Below, in pieces: positions 23,599 to 33,132 of a DNA stretch of 64,000 bases. Numbering within the stretch: the first letter of the stretch is position 1; every line of letters begins with the position of its first letter. A model generated the notes under the pieces. That model did not search any database. It worked only from the letters and a program-made list of their open reading frames with translations, and was not told the origin of the DNA. Source of the stretch: Volvox africanus (lineage: Eukaryota; Chlorophyta; Chlorophyceae; Chlamydomonadales; Volvocaceae); the NCBI GenBank assembly GCA_030268105.1, contig BSDZ01000015.1, forward strand, positions 3,916,617 through 3,980,616. Direction: 5' to 3'. Both the position numbers and the translations under genes were made by a program.

Positions 23599-23962
23599 TG
23601 CTGAGGGCTTCGGTCCACACTCCCCCCAACACCCCACACGCCCGTGTGCAAACCCCGCACTACGAGTAGCCCCTTGACATGCATATGTATTATGTACCTT
23701 GAAGTATTCCCGCAGATTACCCCCGTTCCAGTATGTTGTCCCCCCCCTTTTCCTCACCTGGGCATGTGCTGCTGCGTCTCCCCTGTGTTCCTACAAACAG
23801 CATGGAAAGACAACACGAAGAACAAACACACGTTCATATGTTTACATGCCGGGGCACAAAGCACATCAACATGGTACGGCAATATCCCTTTCAACTTGAA
23901 CAAATTACCCCTCCACCACCACACGTGTTTCATATCACTCCTGCAGCCTAATCCCGGTCCCT
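23599..23962. other. Spacer between duplicated blocks A2 and B2
   Basis: Not related to the spacer at 19121-19582. No gene or repeat recognised. The open frames here have no domain. Confidence 0.45.
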
Positions 23963-24891
23963 CACCCCCCCCCCCACACACACAGACCCGTCACCCCTTC
24001 GCCCGCCGCCACCACCACCACCACCACAATGACGACCACCACGACCACCACGTCGAAGAAGAAGACACAGGAGACGAAGACGACCACCACGACCACCACC
24101 ACCACCACTGCGTCAGCCTCCCTGCGTCCATCCTCCGATCCCTCCACACACCCCACACGCCTACGTGCCACTCTCCCCTCCTCACCAGAAATCCCTTCAG
24201 GCGAGGCATCAGAGCTGTGGGCTGAAGCTGCAACCACAACAGCGTTGCTACGACGGACGGAGCGGTAAATATACTACTACCACCAGAAGCCCTTTCCAAG
24301 TTAAGCCCATGGCGGCTTAAATGAGGTGAATTCCTAAAGGAGCGAGCAGAGGAACAGGGTAGCAGCAGCCCCAAGGGAAACGCACAGAGATTTGTTCATT
24401 GGATAGATTATCATAGTATTGTCATCATCATAATACTATTAGATCCTCTTTTTACATGCAGCCCGTATAGCTATGAGTCCCGCCGCCATTCTCAATCCCA
24501 GTGCGCCGCCACAACACAACGCCACCACGTCGACCCTGTCCCTTCACGCATCACTACATCCACTGTGTCCCACTTTTACCTTGTCGACGCAGTGTAGAGA
24601 CCGATTTCGCCGTCTCGTCAGAGACGAGACGCCTCTGATGCTCTCCATGGCGACGCACCAATACACGAAGCTTTTCCTGCGGCGGCAATTTAGCATTCAA
24701 CGATTTTGTTAACAATATATGAGTAAGAATGAGGATGTCTAATGCTTGACTTACTTGTGGGTGGCACTTTGTTGCGGCGGCACAAAAGATGGCGGCGTGA
24801 CAACAAAATCCTACAATTAGTGATAAAATGTGTGCTATATACCATAACATAAATATCTGACAATTGCAGCGAATGTGCAAAAAGACTAGTA
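23963..24891 (+). repeat. Duplicated block B, copy 2
   Basis: Homologous to 19583-20520 with a handful of substitutions (for example GAGACGAGACG against GAGACGTGACG) and one 14-bp copy-number difference. It ends at ACTAGTA, after which the two copies diverge. Confidence 0.88.
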
Positions 24892-25264
24892 AGAGAACTT
24901 CATGTGGGCCGCAATCGCGACAAGGTGTACGGTATACGGCTAAACCCCGCCGTAGACCCCGCCGTATACCCCGCCATGCCCCAACCCAGACCCGCACAAA
25001 AACGTGCCCACCAACACATATAATAACTTTTTCTTTTCTATTCCACGCCAGGCAAGTATTTTGCTATTTATTTTTTATGTATGTTTTACCCTCTCCACAC
25101 CCCGTACTCCTAACTATACCCCGCACATGTCTTCCCCCATACCCCCTGCAGTACTCCCACCCCACCAACCCCTGCCCCACCGTACCACGCAGTCCCCTCC
25201 CCCGCCATAAGATAATCCCCGCAGTACTCCCTCCCCCGCGCCATGGGTAATACGCAAAGACAAA
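24892..25264. other. C-rich non-coding stretch left of satellite 1
   Basis: Short CCCCGCCGTA/TACCCCGC repeats at 24940-24980 and a generally C-rich plus strand up to the array edge. No gene seen. Confidence 0.5.
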
Positions 25265-25654
25265 CAACACAGGGCACGAACGTCACGTCACGTCACACAG
25301 CTCCACACACCACATACAACCCCACACAAGACACAGGGCACGAACCACACGACCCCGCACTACACACGACACGACGCTCCACACACCACATACGAAAACA
25401 CACACGACACAAGGCACGAACCACACGACCCCGTACTTCACACGACACACAGCTCCACACACCACATATGACAACGCACACAACACAGGGCACGAACCAC
25501 ACGACCCCGCACCACACACGACACACAGCTCCACATACCGCATACGACCACGCACACAACACAGGGCACGAACCACACGACCCCGTATCACACACGACAC
25601 GACACACAGCTCCACACACCACATACGACAACGCACACGACACAGGGCACGAAT
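25265..25654. repeat. Satellite 1, left fragment (about 5 monomers)
   Basis: Monomers share the landmarks CACACAGCTCCACA, CATACGA, CAGGGCACGAA and ACGACCCCG. The first monomers (to about 25360) are degenerate, as at an array edge. The array is interrupted at 25654 by the LTR element and resumes at 33128. Confidence 0.93.
25650..25654. repeat. 5-bp target site duplication, left copy
   Basis: CGAAT directly before the TGTTGT end of the element. The matching copy is at 33128-33132. Joining the flanks across one copy restores the satellite sequence GGGCACGAATCGCACGACC. Confidence 0.93.
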
Positions 25655-26479
25655 TGTTGTACCTCTCGTTCGCGTTTGCTCATGAGTATCTGCACGTCTG
25701 GAGACTATCGACACCGATGCGCGAGCACTTGCAAGTACAGCAAGGCAAGCGAGAGCAAACAAAGACAGCGGAAGACTTCAAGACGAAGAGAGATATAACT
25801 TACGGTCTTACAGGTCGGAATGATGCAATGAACGAAATCGCCGTCAGCGCCGGAAGCAAGCAATCATCACGCGGCGGTGATTAGCGAAGTTCAGGCTTTA
25901 GCTCGGGCTAAGTAGGATATCGTATAGCAAAAGTAATGTAGAACACACAAGTGTTCTCCGGTATCCAATGTCTTCTTTAGCTTAGCCGTCCTCGCATCTG
26001 TTATACTCGCAGCATCGCAATGCCGTACGATTCACATTAGGAGGCCGATCCTAGATGTGACAACCCTACTGCGTCTAGGCGATGTCTACGCATAACAACG
26101 TATAAGCCTTTCCGGCATTCGCATGATGCAAGGGTCCGGATAACGATATCCGGTTGCAGGGCATGCATCGCGACGAGTGCGGCGCTCTCAACGTGTGCTT
26201 TAATGAAGTAATATTATATCAGATAATATTACTTATCGTTTCGTAGCACGAGCATAATGCGCACTTCAATGATTAGGTCATTCATGCATGCTAGGCGGAT
26301 TTGCCATGGTGCGATGTCGCGATGGATCATGACAACATGCCAGATGCATATATAAATGTATGCGAATACATTTATATCATGCAGATTCATTCATATGTAA
26401 TGCGTTCATCACAAAAGCACTTCGACTCATAGGATCGCGTCGACCTACACGTCGACGGGAAATGAATCGTAGCACAACA
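25655..26479 (-). repeat. 3' LTR of the intact element
   Basis: 825 bp, TGTTGT...ACAACA ends. Contains two perfect inverted repeats: 26206-26234 (12-bp arms, 5-nt loop) and 26350-26377 (12-bp arms, loop GCGA). Confidence 0.96.
26350..26377 (-). promoter_or_regulatory. TATA-containing palindrome in the LTR (also at 32998-33025)
   Basis: Perfect inverted repeat ATATAAATGTAT / ATACATTTATAT around GCGA, about 100 bp inside the LTR start in element orientation. It carries a TATAAAT on both strands and could serve as the TATA region of the element promoter. This is inferred; no start site is known. Confidence 0.4.
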
Positions 26480-26494
26480 ATTATCCCCCCTCCC
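26480..26494 (-). other. Polypurine tract
   Basis: Read on the element strand, GGGAGGGGGGATAAT lies directly before the 3' LTR, the position where plus-strand DNA synthesis is primed. Confidence 0.88.
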
Positions 26495-26538
26495 GTATGC
26501 AGCGTCCTCGCTGCATCATACAGCATCGACTGCAGGGG

Positions 26539-29500
26539 TCATTGGGCTTGTGTGGCACGTTTGCGGGCTTCTTCGAGCAGGGGTTTCATGTCCTGTGAGA
26601 AGTTGCGTGCCGGTTCCCATGAGTTGTGCTCGTCGGTATACCCTGTCCACTTAACCAAGTACTCGTGTACTGTTCGCTTACGTCGGTGTCGGCCCACACG
26701 ACGCGCGCGATAGTCTAACACCCGCTCCACATCGTAAAACTTCTGTTTACCAGCGATCCAGGTCTCGGGAACTGGTTCGATCGCTGCGGGGGCGTTAGCA
26801 GGCTCAGGGACGGGTTCCGTACCACGATACGGACGAACAAGCGATACGTGAAACGTGGGGTGAATGGGCATATCAGCGGGCAATGCAAGCTCCACAGCCA
26901 CATTCCCAACCATGCGCACGACAGGATACGGACCAATCCAGCGGGGTAAGAGTTTTCGGGATCCGTCGGCCAAGGAACGCAAGTTCTTGGTGCTTAGCAA
27001 CACGAGTTGCCCTTCCGAAAACGTCACATCCTGCTTGGATTTGTTGTAGTATTCTGTCGTTCGTTGCTGCGCCGCGTCCAAACACGACTTCGCGTCTGTG
27101 ATTCGGGACATAAAAGACTTGGCAAAAAGTTTAGCAGCAGGCACGTTCACTTCCAACTCACGCCACACGGGTAGCGCGGGATGAAACCCGTAGTTAAGAA
27201 AGAACGGACTTTTGCCTGTAGAGCGGTTAACAGCGTTGTTAAGCGCGAATTCTGCCGCAGTCAAATATGTATCCCAAACAAGTGGTGTGCGACCAGCATA
27301 ATTGCGCAACATATCACCCAACGTGCGGTTTGTGCGTTCGGTTTGACCATCAGTCTGCGGGTGGTACGCTGTGCTCAGGTTGACACGCATGCCAACTAGC
27401 TTGCAGAGCGCTTCCCAAAACTTAGACGTGAACTGTCCGCCGCGGTCCGAGATCACATTTTTGGGAACCCCGTGTAACCGAACCACATTATCGAAAAACA
27501 AACGTGCGGTTTGCTCAGCCGTGCAGGATGATGTGCATGGTGCTAGGTGGACCATCTTAGTCAGACGATCGACCATTACGAACACCGCATCGTATCCCCC
27601 CTCAGTTTTGGGCAGCGCGACTACGAAGTCCATGGAAACACTTTCCCAAGGCGCATCCGGGACAGGCAACGGTTGCAACAACCCATGGCCCTTACCGGAC
27701 AAAGCCTTATTGCGCTGGCACAGACTGCATGTCTGGACGAAGTTCGCCGCATCCTTAGCCAAACGAGGCCACCAAAAGGAACGTTGCACCAAGTCGATCA
27801 ATCGCTTGCTACCAGGGTGTCCTGCTAACGGGTCCTCGTGGAACCGCGCAAGGATGTCGTAGCGTAGCGCGTCGTCGTTCGGAACGACGATTTGCGTAGC
27901 TGCACCCTCCGTCCGTAGCCAAAGGCCATTCTGCTTGCGAAGGTTTTCTACATTAGCCGGGTCCGCGAACCAGGCGTCTACGTTGTAGGCAACCTTCAAC
28001 CGCTCCGCGAGGTCCGTCGCGATCGGAACCTCCTCGCTACGCGGCCGCACGACGGGCGCTGCCAAAATTGCAGCGTGTAGCGACGGATGTCGACTGAGAG
28101 CATCGGCAATATTCAATTTACCAGAAATATACTCCCAGGTGCAGTTGAACCTAGCTAGATATTCCATCCACCTAGCTTGACGGCGATTCAACGTCGGAAC
28201 GCTTTGCAAAAACGTTAGGGGCTTGTGGTCAGTCTTTAAAGTAAACGGGCGTCCCTCGAGGTAACAGCGCCATTCCTTTAAAGCATGCAGCACGGCCAGA
28301 AGCTCCTGTTCCCCGGTGGTGTAGCGAATCTCCGCACCAGAAAATTTCTTACTCGTGAAGGCGATCGGTCGCCCTTCCTGTAACAATACAGCGCCGCTTC
28401 CAAATATTGAGGCATCAGACACTACCTCAACGCGAAATGGCAACGAGTAATCAGGGAATGCAAGGGTGACATCTTCGGCAATAATTCGTTTGAGCTCTTC
28501 GAATGCCCGCTGGCATTGCGACGTCCACGACTCGAGCGAAACGAAAACGCCTTTGCGAGTTAAGTTAGTAAGCGGGGCCGCAATGATGGAATATTTTTCA
28601 ATGAACTTTCGGAAATAATTGGTCAAGCCAAGGAACTTACGCAGCTCCGTGAGGTTCTGAGGCGCGGGCCAATCGCGAACCACGGCGACCTTCCGCGGGT
28701 CCATCTTCACACCGGTGGCCGACACAATGTGGCCCAAATATTCCACCTGAGGCTGCGCCCAAACGCATTTGGCGCGTTTAGCAAACAATTGCTCCCGCCT
28801 CATAACGTCGAGCACGAGCCGCAGATGCTCCAAGTGCTCCTCGCGCGTCTTAGAATATACCAAGATGTCATCCAGGTAGCAAACAACGAACCTGTCGATA
28901 AACGGCCTAAACATTCGGTCCATAACCGCCTGAAACGTCGCAGGGGCATTAGTCAAACCAAACGATAGGACCGTATACTCAAAGTGACCGAAGGGCGTCC
29001 GAAAAGCGGTTTTCGGGATATCAGAGGCAGCGATGCGAATCTGATTGTAGCCCTGTTGTAAGTCAATTGAGGAAAAATAAGCCGAGCCCTTCAGCTTATC
29101 CAACAGGTCGTCCACGCGTGGCAAAGGGTAGCGATTTTTCACCGTATTCGCATTTAACCCCCGGTAATCGATGCACATGCGCAAGGTCCCATCCTTCTTA
29201 CCGACAAACAAAATCGGTGCAGAATACGGGGATGTGCTGGGGCGTATCATACCCTTCGCGAGCAAATCCGTCACCTGGCGCTTCACCTCGTCCAGTTCCA
29301 ATGGACTCAACCTGTACATTGGCCGGGCCGTAGGCTGCGCTCCAGGCATGAGAGGGATTGTGTGATCAACAGGACGCATAGGTGGTAGGCCAGGGATATC
29401 TTTAAAGACGTCCTCATACTGCGACAGTAGGGCCTCAACCTCAGGATCCACAGAAATCTGCGCGGTGGTGACACAACAGCTCACCCGCGGCCTTAAAAGC

Positions 29501-30507
29501 AGTCCGTGGGCACCCTTCCGTAACAAACGGACGGCCTCCTTACGCCCGACTAGCTCTGGTTCGATTCGCGCGGCCATTGCGGTCACAGCGAAATTAACCA
29601 TAGGCACCGCCTCAGTTTCGCCCTCCTTTGGTGTGACATGTTCGAACGACAGGAAAGGTACCTTAATCGACAGAGTACCCTGGCACATATGCAGGGTTGC
29701 GGTCTCCATGTCGATGCGCGCGCGGTACTGTCGTAATGTCGACGACCCCATTATGTACGGTGCAGTCTCTGCTAAGCCCTGCAGCACGTACGGCCGGGTC
29801 ACAACACGCAAAGGGCCTATCGATAGGCTAAGGGTAATCCTGCCCACGATGGGATGCTTACCCCCGTCAGCAAGGGTAACCTGTGGACAATCAGACGACT
29901 CTGGGGACAACCCCAGCGCGTTCACCTCTGCGACAGAGATGAAGTCGTCGCTGGCACCGGTGTCAACAAGTGCCTTCAGAGTACGGCCATTCAAACCGAT
30001 CTGAACCACAGGGACACGGTTATCTACGAGCGACTGCCCAGCAGACAACGTCAGTGCACTTAAGGCGGGTCCGTAACCAACGGCACCCCCATCAGGAGCT
30101 TCGTACCAAACGTCAACCGAGTAGGATAGGTGTGGCCACGGAGCCAACGTACCCTCCCGACCCACACCATTAAACAAAACGGTGCCCGGCTCGAACCGGT
30201 GGACATGCCGCATACCCCTTAACGATGCCTCTGCCTTGCGCCGACAGAAAGCAGGGAGTAATACACATGCGGCAGTGCCTGGATATTGACGCCTACATCT
30301 CCTGTATATGGCCAACTGTTCCGACATCTCACGCAGAGACGAGGGGATGAACAAAACCACGTGGTTAGACAGATCGATAGACGACAGGGGACGGCGAGGT
30401 GTAAACAAATTACACAACGGGTCGAAGCAGAGAAGTCCCGTGCGTCCGTCAAGCGTGATGCGTCGCGCAATGACTCGCTCGATGTGTCCAAGTACACAAG
30501 GCAACAA
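26539..30507 (-). CDS. pol: Pol polyprotein (PR-RT-RNase H-IN-chromodomain)
   Basis: 1,322 codons from the position given (a TTG). The frame is open back to 30600, right after the gag UAG; the first ATG is at residue 61 (30327-30325). Domains by residue: aspartic protease D-T-G-A-S at 182-186; reverse transcriptase about 395-580 with Y-L-D-D at 544-547 and I-D-L near 482; RNase H with D698, E733/E735, D760 and D802; integrase zinc finger H890, H897, C927, C930; integrase core D960, D1021, E1057 (35 residues between the last two); chromodomain 1257-1322 with Y-L-V-K-W-T-G-Y and W-E-P. No internal stop or frameshift is seen. Since it lacks an ATG near gag and shares gag's frame, it is most likely made as a Gag-Pol readthrough product. 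The product copies the element RNA into DNA and inserts it. Confidence 0.95.
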   Translation of the reverse strand: MLPCVLGHIERVIARRITLDGRTGLLCFDPLCNLFTPRRPLSSIDLSNHVVLFIPSSLREMSEQLAIYRRCRRQYPGTAACVLLPAFCRRKAEASLRGMRHVHRFEPGTVLFNGVGREGTLAPWPHLSYSVDVWYEAPDGGAVGYGPALSALTLSAGQSLVDNRVPVVQIGLNGRTLKALVDTGASDDFISVAEVNALGLSPESSDCPQVTLADGGKHPIVGRITLSLSIGPLRVVTRPYVLQGLAETAPYIMGSSTLRQYRARIDMETATLHMCQGTLSIKVPFLSFEHVTPKEGETEAVPMVNFAVTAMAARIEPELVGRKEAVRLLRKGAHGLLLRPRVSCCVTTAQISVDPEVEALLSQYEDVFKDIPGLPPMRPVDHTIPLMPGAQPTARPMYRLSPLELDEVKRQVTDLLAKGMIRPSTSPYSAPILFVGKKDGTLRMCIDYRGLNANTVKNRYPLPRVDDLLDKLKGSAYFSSIDLQQGYNQIRIAASDIPKTAFRTPFGHFEYTVLSFGLTNAPATFQAVMDRMFRPFIDRFVVCYLDDILVYSKTREEHLEHLRLVLDVMRREQLFAKRAKCVWAQPQVEYLGHIVSATGVKMDPRKVAVVRDWPAPQNLTELRKFLGLTNYFRKFIEKYSIIAAPLTNLTRKGVFVSLESWTSQCQRAFEELKRIIAEDVTLAFPDYSLPFRVEVVSDASIFGSGAVLLQEGRPIAFTSKKFSGAEIRYTTGEQELLAVLHALKEWRCYLEGRPFTLKTDHKPLTFLQSVPTLNRRQARWMEYLARFNCTWEYISGKLNIADALSRHPSLHAAILAAPVVRPRSEEVPIATDLAERLKVAYNVDAWFADPANVENLRKQNGLWLRTEGAATQIVVPNDDALRYDILARFHEDPLAGHPGSKRLIDLVQRSFWWPRLAKDAANFVQTCSLCQRNKALSGKGHGLLQPLPVPDAPWESVSMDFVVALPKTEGGYDAVFVMVDRLTKMVHLAPCTSSCTAEQTARLFFDNVVRLHGVPKNVISDRGGQFTSKFWEALCKLVGMRVNLSTAYHPQTDGQTERTNRTLGDMLRNYAGRTPLVWDTYLTAAEFALNNAVNRSTGKSPFFLNYGFHPALPVWRELEVNVPAAKLFAKSFMSRITDAKSCLDAAQQRTTEYYNKSKQDVTFSEGQLVLLSTKNLRSLADGSRKLLPRWIGPYPVVRMVGNVAVELALPADMPIHPTFHVSLVRPYRGTEPVPEPANAPAAIEPVPETWIAGKQKFYDVERVLDYRARRVGRHRRKRTVHEYLVKWTGYTDEHNSWEPARNFSQDMKPLLEEARKRATQAQ

Positions 30508-30600
30508 TGCCTTAACGGCTGGCCGTAAGGATGACCACCGACCACGCGTTAGTTCAGAAAACCCAGGTAGAGCCCCCTCCGCAGGAACCCGGGCAAGCCC

Positions 30601-31836
30601 CTATTTCGGCTGAGGTACAAACGGCGGCATTAGAGGGCAATCCTTCGTAGAATGGCTCTCCGCACACCGTAGACAAACGTTGGCCAATTTTCGACGCTCG
30701 AATTCGGAACGATTGCAATTCCATTTTGGCATAAATGTGTCGTCCGTACGAGTACGCTTCGCGTTGGGGTCGGAACGCTGTGCGGCTGCCGACGACGGCG
30801 CACCACCACGCTTCCTGTTCCTAGCTGGGTCCGAGCTCGGACCTGCCCCTCCTGTACCACGGACACCCGAGCTAGCGCCCCCGCGCGCCTTGCGTTGCCC
30901 GTTGCTGCGTCGCGTCGCGGCAGTAGGCGTGGGGCGGGTCGCGCCGAGGTCCTGGTCGAGAGCCACAGCTTCCCCAAGCGGATCCTGCACTTGCACGGCA
31001 TTTGCACGAGGGGCAGACTTGACTTCTTCCTCGCCGGCAAGAAGTCGTATCTCCGCGCCCTTAGCAAAAGCGACCAACGCGTCATACGACTTGATCTGCG
31101 CTCCAACCAAGTCAGTGGCGCACCATTTAGCCAAAAGTTTCGTTAGGTCTCGCCTAAACCAAAAGACACGCTCAGATTCGGTGAGGTCAGCAATGGGAGT
31201 CACAAGTGCTTCAAAGCGTGACTGGTACGCAGGTACATTTTCATTCCGACGCATGTGGTAGCTACCCGCTGCCAAAACGTTACGAGCTTCCACATCGCGT
31301 GCTTGAACCTCAGTAGCGAATCGTGCGAGCAAAGCGGCGACTAACTCGTCAAAAGTATAGCTGCCCCGGGCGTTGGTCCAATTGCGATACCAGTCCTTCG
31401 CTGCGCCCTCGAGGGTGTTACCAACGAAGAGACACCTGATACCGTCATTATCGCCACCATGAACAGCTTGGAGGTACTTTTTAGCGTCACGCACGTACGC
31501 ACGAGTTGCATCGGCTATGCTATGCCCTGGTGTCTTGTCGGTCAGCGAAATATTGAGCCTAGGAACGGGAATCGACAATCTCATCACCTCAGGGATGTCA
31601 TCATGCCCTCGAGCTTGAGGTAATGGCAGAACCCTTGGTCCAGCAGTGTTGTCCATATTCGTGTTCACTGCTGAATGCGGCACAATTAAGTGAGCAGGGG
31701 TCTGGAGGAAAAGGGGCTCTTGAGTGGCTCGCGCGCCAACAGTCTCAAGACCTCTATCCGGCGCTCTAGCAGCTACAACGAAATCGGGTTGGCTAGCTAG
31801 GCTAGTGTGCGGCGTATCGTCGTGTTCCGCGGACAT
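30601..31836 (-). CDS. gag: Gag capsid/nucleocapsid protein
   Basis: 411 codons from an ATG at 31836-31834 to TAG at 30603-30601. The middle part (about residues 90-240) resembles the retrotransposon capsid domain, with C-L-F-V-G-N-T-L-E-G-A-A-K-D-W-Y and F-W-F-R-R-D-L-T. A basic, serine/alanine-rich region follows. A C-terminal zinc knuckle C-L-R-C-A-E-S-H-S-T-K-D-C (about 388-400) binds RNA; its spacing is CX2CX3HX4C, one residue shorter than the usual CX2CX4HX4C. Gag forms the particle in which reverse transcription occurs. The stop is followed in the same frame by pol. A broken relative is at 18021-18514. Confidence 0.93.
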   Translation of the reverse strand: MSAEHDDTPHTSLASQPDFVVAARAPDRGLETVGARATQEPLFLQTPAHLIVPHSAVNTNMDNTAGPRVLPLPQARGHDDIPEVMRLSIPVPRLNISLTDKTPGHSIADATRAYVRDAKKYLQAVHGGDNDGIRCLFVGNTLEGAAKDWYRNWTNARGSYTFDELVAALLARFATEVQARDVEARNVLAAGSYHMRRNENVPAYQSRFEALVTPIADLTESERVFWFRRDLTKLLAKWCATDLVGAQIKSYDALVAFAKGAEIRLLAGEEEVKSAPRANAVQVQDPLGEAVALDQDLGATRPTPTAATRRSNGQRKARGGASSGVRGTGGAGPSSDPARNRKRGGAPSSAAAQRSDPNAKRTRTDDTFMPKWNCNRSEFERRKLANVCLRCAESHSTKDCPLMPPFVPQPK

Positions 31837-32139
31837 GGAGCACGAAACGATACCCTAGTTTTGCGTAATAGAAGCCGACTTCTATCGCAAAGGCAAGAGT
31901 ACAAAGCGATTCGGTGAGCCTACCGACAGTACTCTTGAGAAGATTCAGCAAACTCAGCAAGTAATTGCCCAGCTGAGTCCTGATCTCCGTAGTTTGGGCA
32001 ATGAGAGTCGCCAACTGGTCCGGACGAACGCCGGTCTCAGTCGCCGCGGCAAGCAATGCCGGTGCACTGAGATTACCTGCGACTCAGAGCGTACACTTAC
32101 ACAACAAGTGCAGCAATCTAAACAAAAGCAATTAAACAA

Positions 32140-32235
32140 TTACAAACCGGAAGCGGCGGCGTCCAAAACGGCGCGGCCTAAGTCTTCGGCAAAAGTATCT
32201 AGCGGTCCTCGTGGTTCGTCGCTGGAACTCGCCAT
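32140..32235 (-). CDS. 31-codon leader ORF of the intact element
   Basis: ATG at 32235-32233, TAA at 32142-32140, located between the primer site and gag. The central stretch L-D-T-F-A-E-D-L-G-R-A-V-L-D and the end A-S-G-L are shared with the relic ORF at 17673-17768, which has the same length and place. If the GTTTGT over its last codons is used as a donor and the conserved GAGTCGCAG downstream as acceptor, the frame continues into a second open stretch (about 32065 to 31927: A-P-A-L-L-A-A-A-T-E-T-G-V-R-P-D-Q) that ends at another GT (GTAGGC here, GTACGTGAG in the relic). No known family. Confidence 0.55.
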   Translation of the reverse strand: MASSSDEPRGPLDTFAEDLGRAVLDAAASGL

Positions 32236-32280
32236 AGAAAGAACCTACTTCCGATTAGACAAAGAGAGACAGTTAGGCAA

Positions 32281-32299
32281 CGAACCTGTCTCGATACCA
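32281..32299 (-). other. Primer-binding site
   Basis: TGGTATCGAGACAGGTTCG on the element strand, three bases after the 5' LTR. It closely resembles the complement of the 3' end of plant-type initiator methionine tRNA, a common primer for such elements. Confidence 0.85.
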
Positions 32300-32302
32300 A
32301 AT

Positions 32303-33127
32303 TGTTGTACCTCTCGTTCGCGTTTGCTCATGAGTATCTGCACGTCTGGAGACTATCGACACCGATGCGCGAGCACTTGCAAGTACAGCAAGGCAAGCGA
32401 GAGCAAACAAAGACAGCGGAAGACTTCAAGACGAAGAGAGATATAACTTACGGTCTTACAGGTCGGAATGATGCAATGAACGAAATCGCCGTCAGCGCCG
32501 GAAGCAAGCAATCATCACGCGGCGGTGATTAGCGAAGTTCAGGCTTTAGCTCGGGCTAAGTAGGATATCGTATAGCAAAAGTAATGTAGAACACACAAGT
32601 GTTCTCCGGTATCCAATGTCTTCTTTAGCTTAGCCGTCCTCGCATCTGTTATACTCGCAGCATCGCAATGCCGTACGATTCACATTAGGAGGCCGATCCT
32701 AGATGTGACAACCCTACTGCGTCTAGGCGATGTCTACGCATAACAACGTATAAGCCTTTCCGGCATTCGCATGATGCAAGGGTCCGGATAACGATATCCG
32801 GTTGCAGGGCATGCATCGCGACGAGTGCGGCGCTCTCAACGTGTGCTTTAATGAAGTAATATTATATCAGATAATATTACTTATCGTTTCGTAGCACGAG
32901 CATAATGCGCACTTCAATGATTAGGTCATTCATGCATGCTAGGCGGATTTGCCATGGTGCGTTGTCGCGATGGATCATGACAACATGCCAGATGCATATA
33001 TAAATGTATGCGAATACATTTATATCATGCAGATTCATTCATATGTAATGCGTTCATCACAAAAGCACTTCGACTCATAGGATCGCGTCGACCTACACGT
33101 CGACGGGAAATGAATCGTAGCACAACA
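32303..33127 (-). repeat. 5' LTR of the intact element
   Basis: 825 bp, matching 25655-26479 except for one base (32962). It would hold the element promoter in its U3 part. The inverted repeats are at 32854-32882 and 32998-33025. Confidence 0.96.
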
Positions 33128-33132
33128 CGAAT
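33128..33132. repeat. 5-bp target site duplication, right copy
   Basis: CGAAT directly after the ACAACA end of the element, matching 25650-25654. Confidence 0.93.

Larger units (their letters stand above)
25655..33127 (-). mobile_element. Complete Ty3/gypsy chromodomain LTR retrotransposon (chromovirus type)
   Basis: 7,473 bp, minus-strand orientation. In element order: 5' LTR (33127-32303), primer site (32299-32281), leader ORF (32235-32140), gag (31836-30601), pol (30507-26539: protease, reverse transcriptase, RNase H, DD35E integrase, chromodomain), polypurine tract (26494-26480), 3' LTR (26479-25655). RT before integrase and a C-terminal chromodomain place it with Ty3/gypsy chromoviruses. 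The LTRs differ at one visible base (26314 A, 32962 T on the plus strand), all key catalytic motifs are present, and a 5-bp target duplication flanks it. It therefore inserted recently into the satellite and may still be active, depending on how the UAG between gag and pol is passed. Chromodomains of this group can bind heterochromatin marks, which would fit insertion into satellite DNA. Confidence 0.96.

Noticed and set aside
25243..25884. 213-codon open frame crossing the satellite/LTR border
   Set aside because: It is made of satellite monomers plus the first part of the LTR; a product of the insertion, not a gene.
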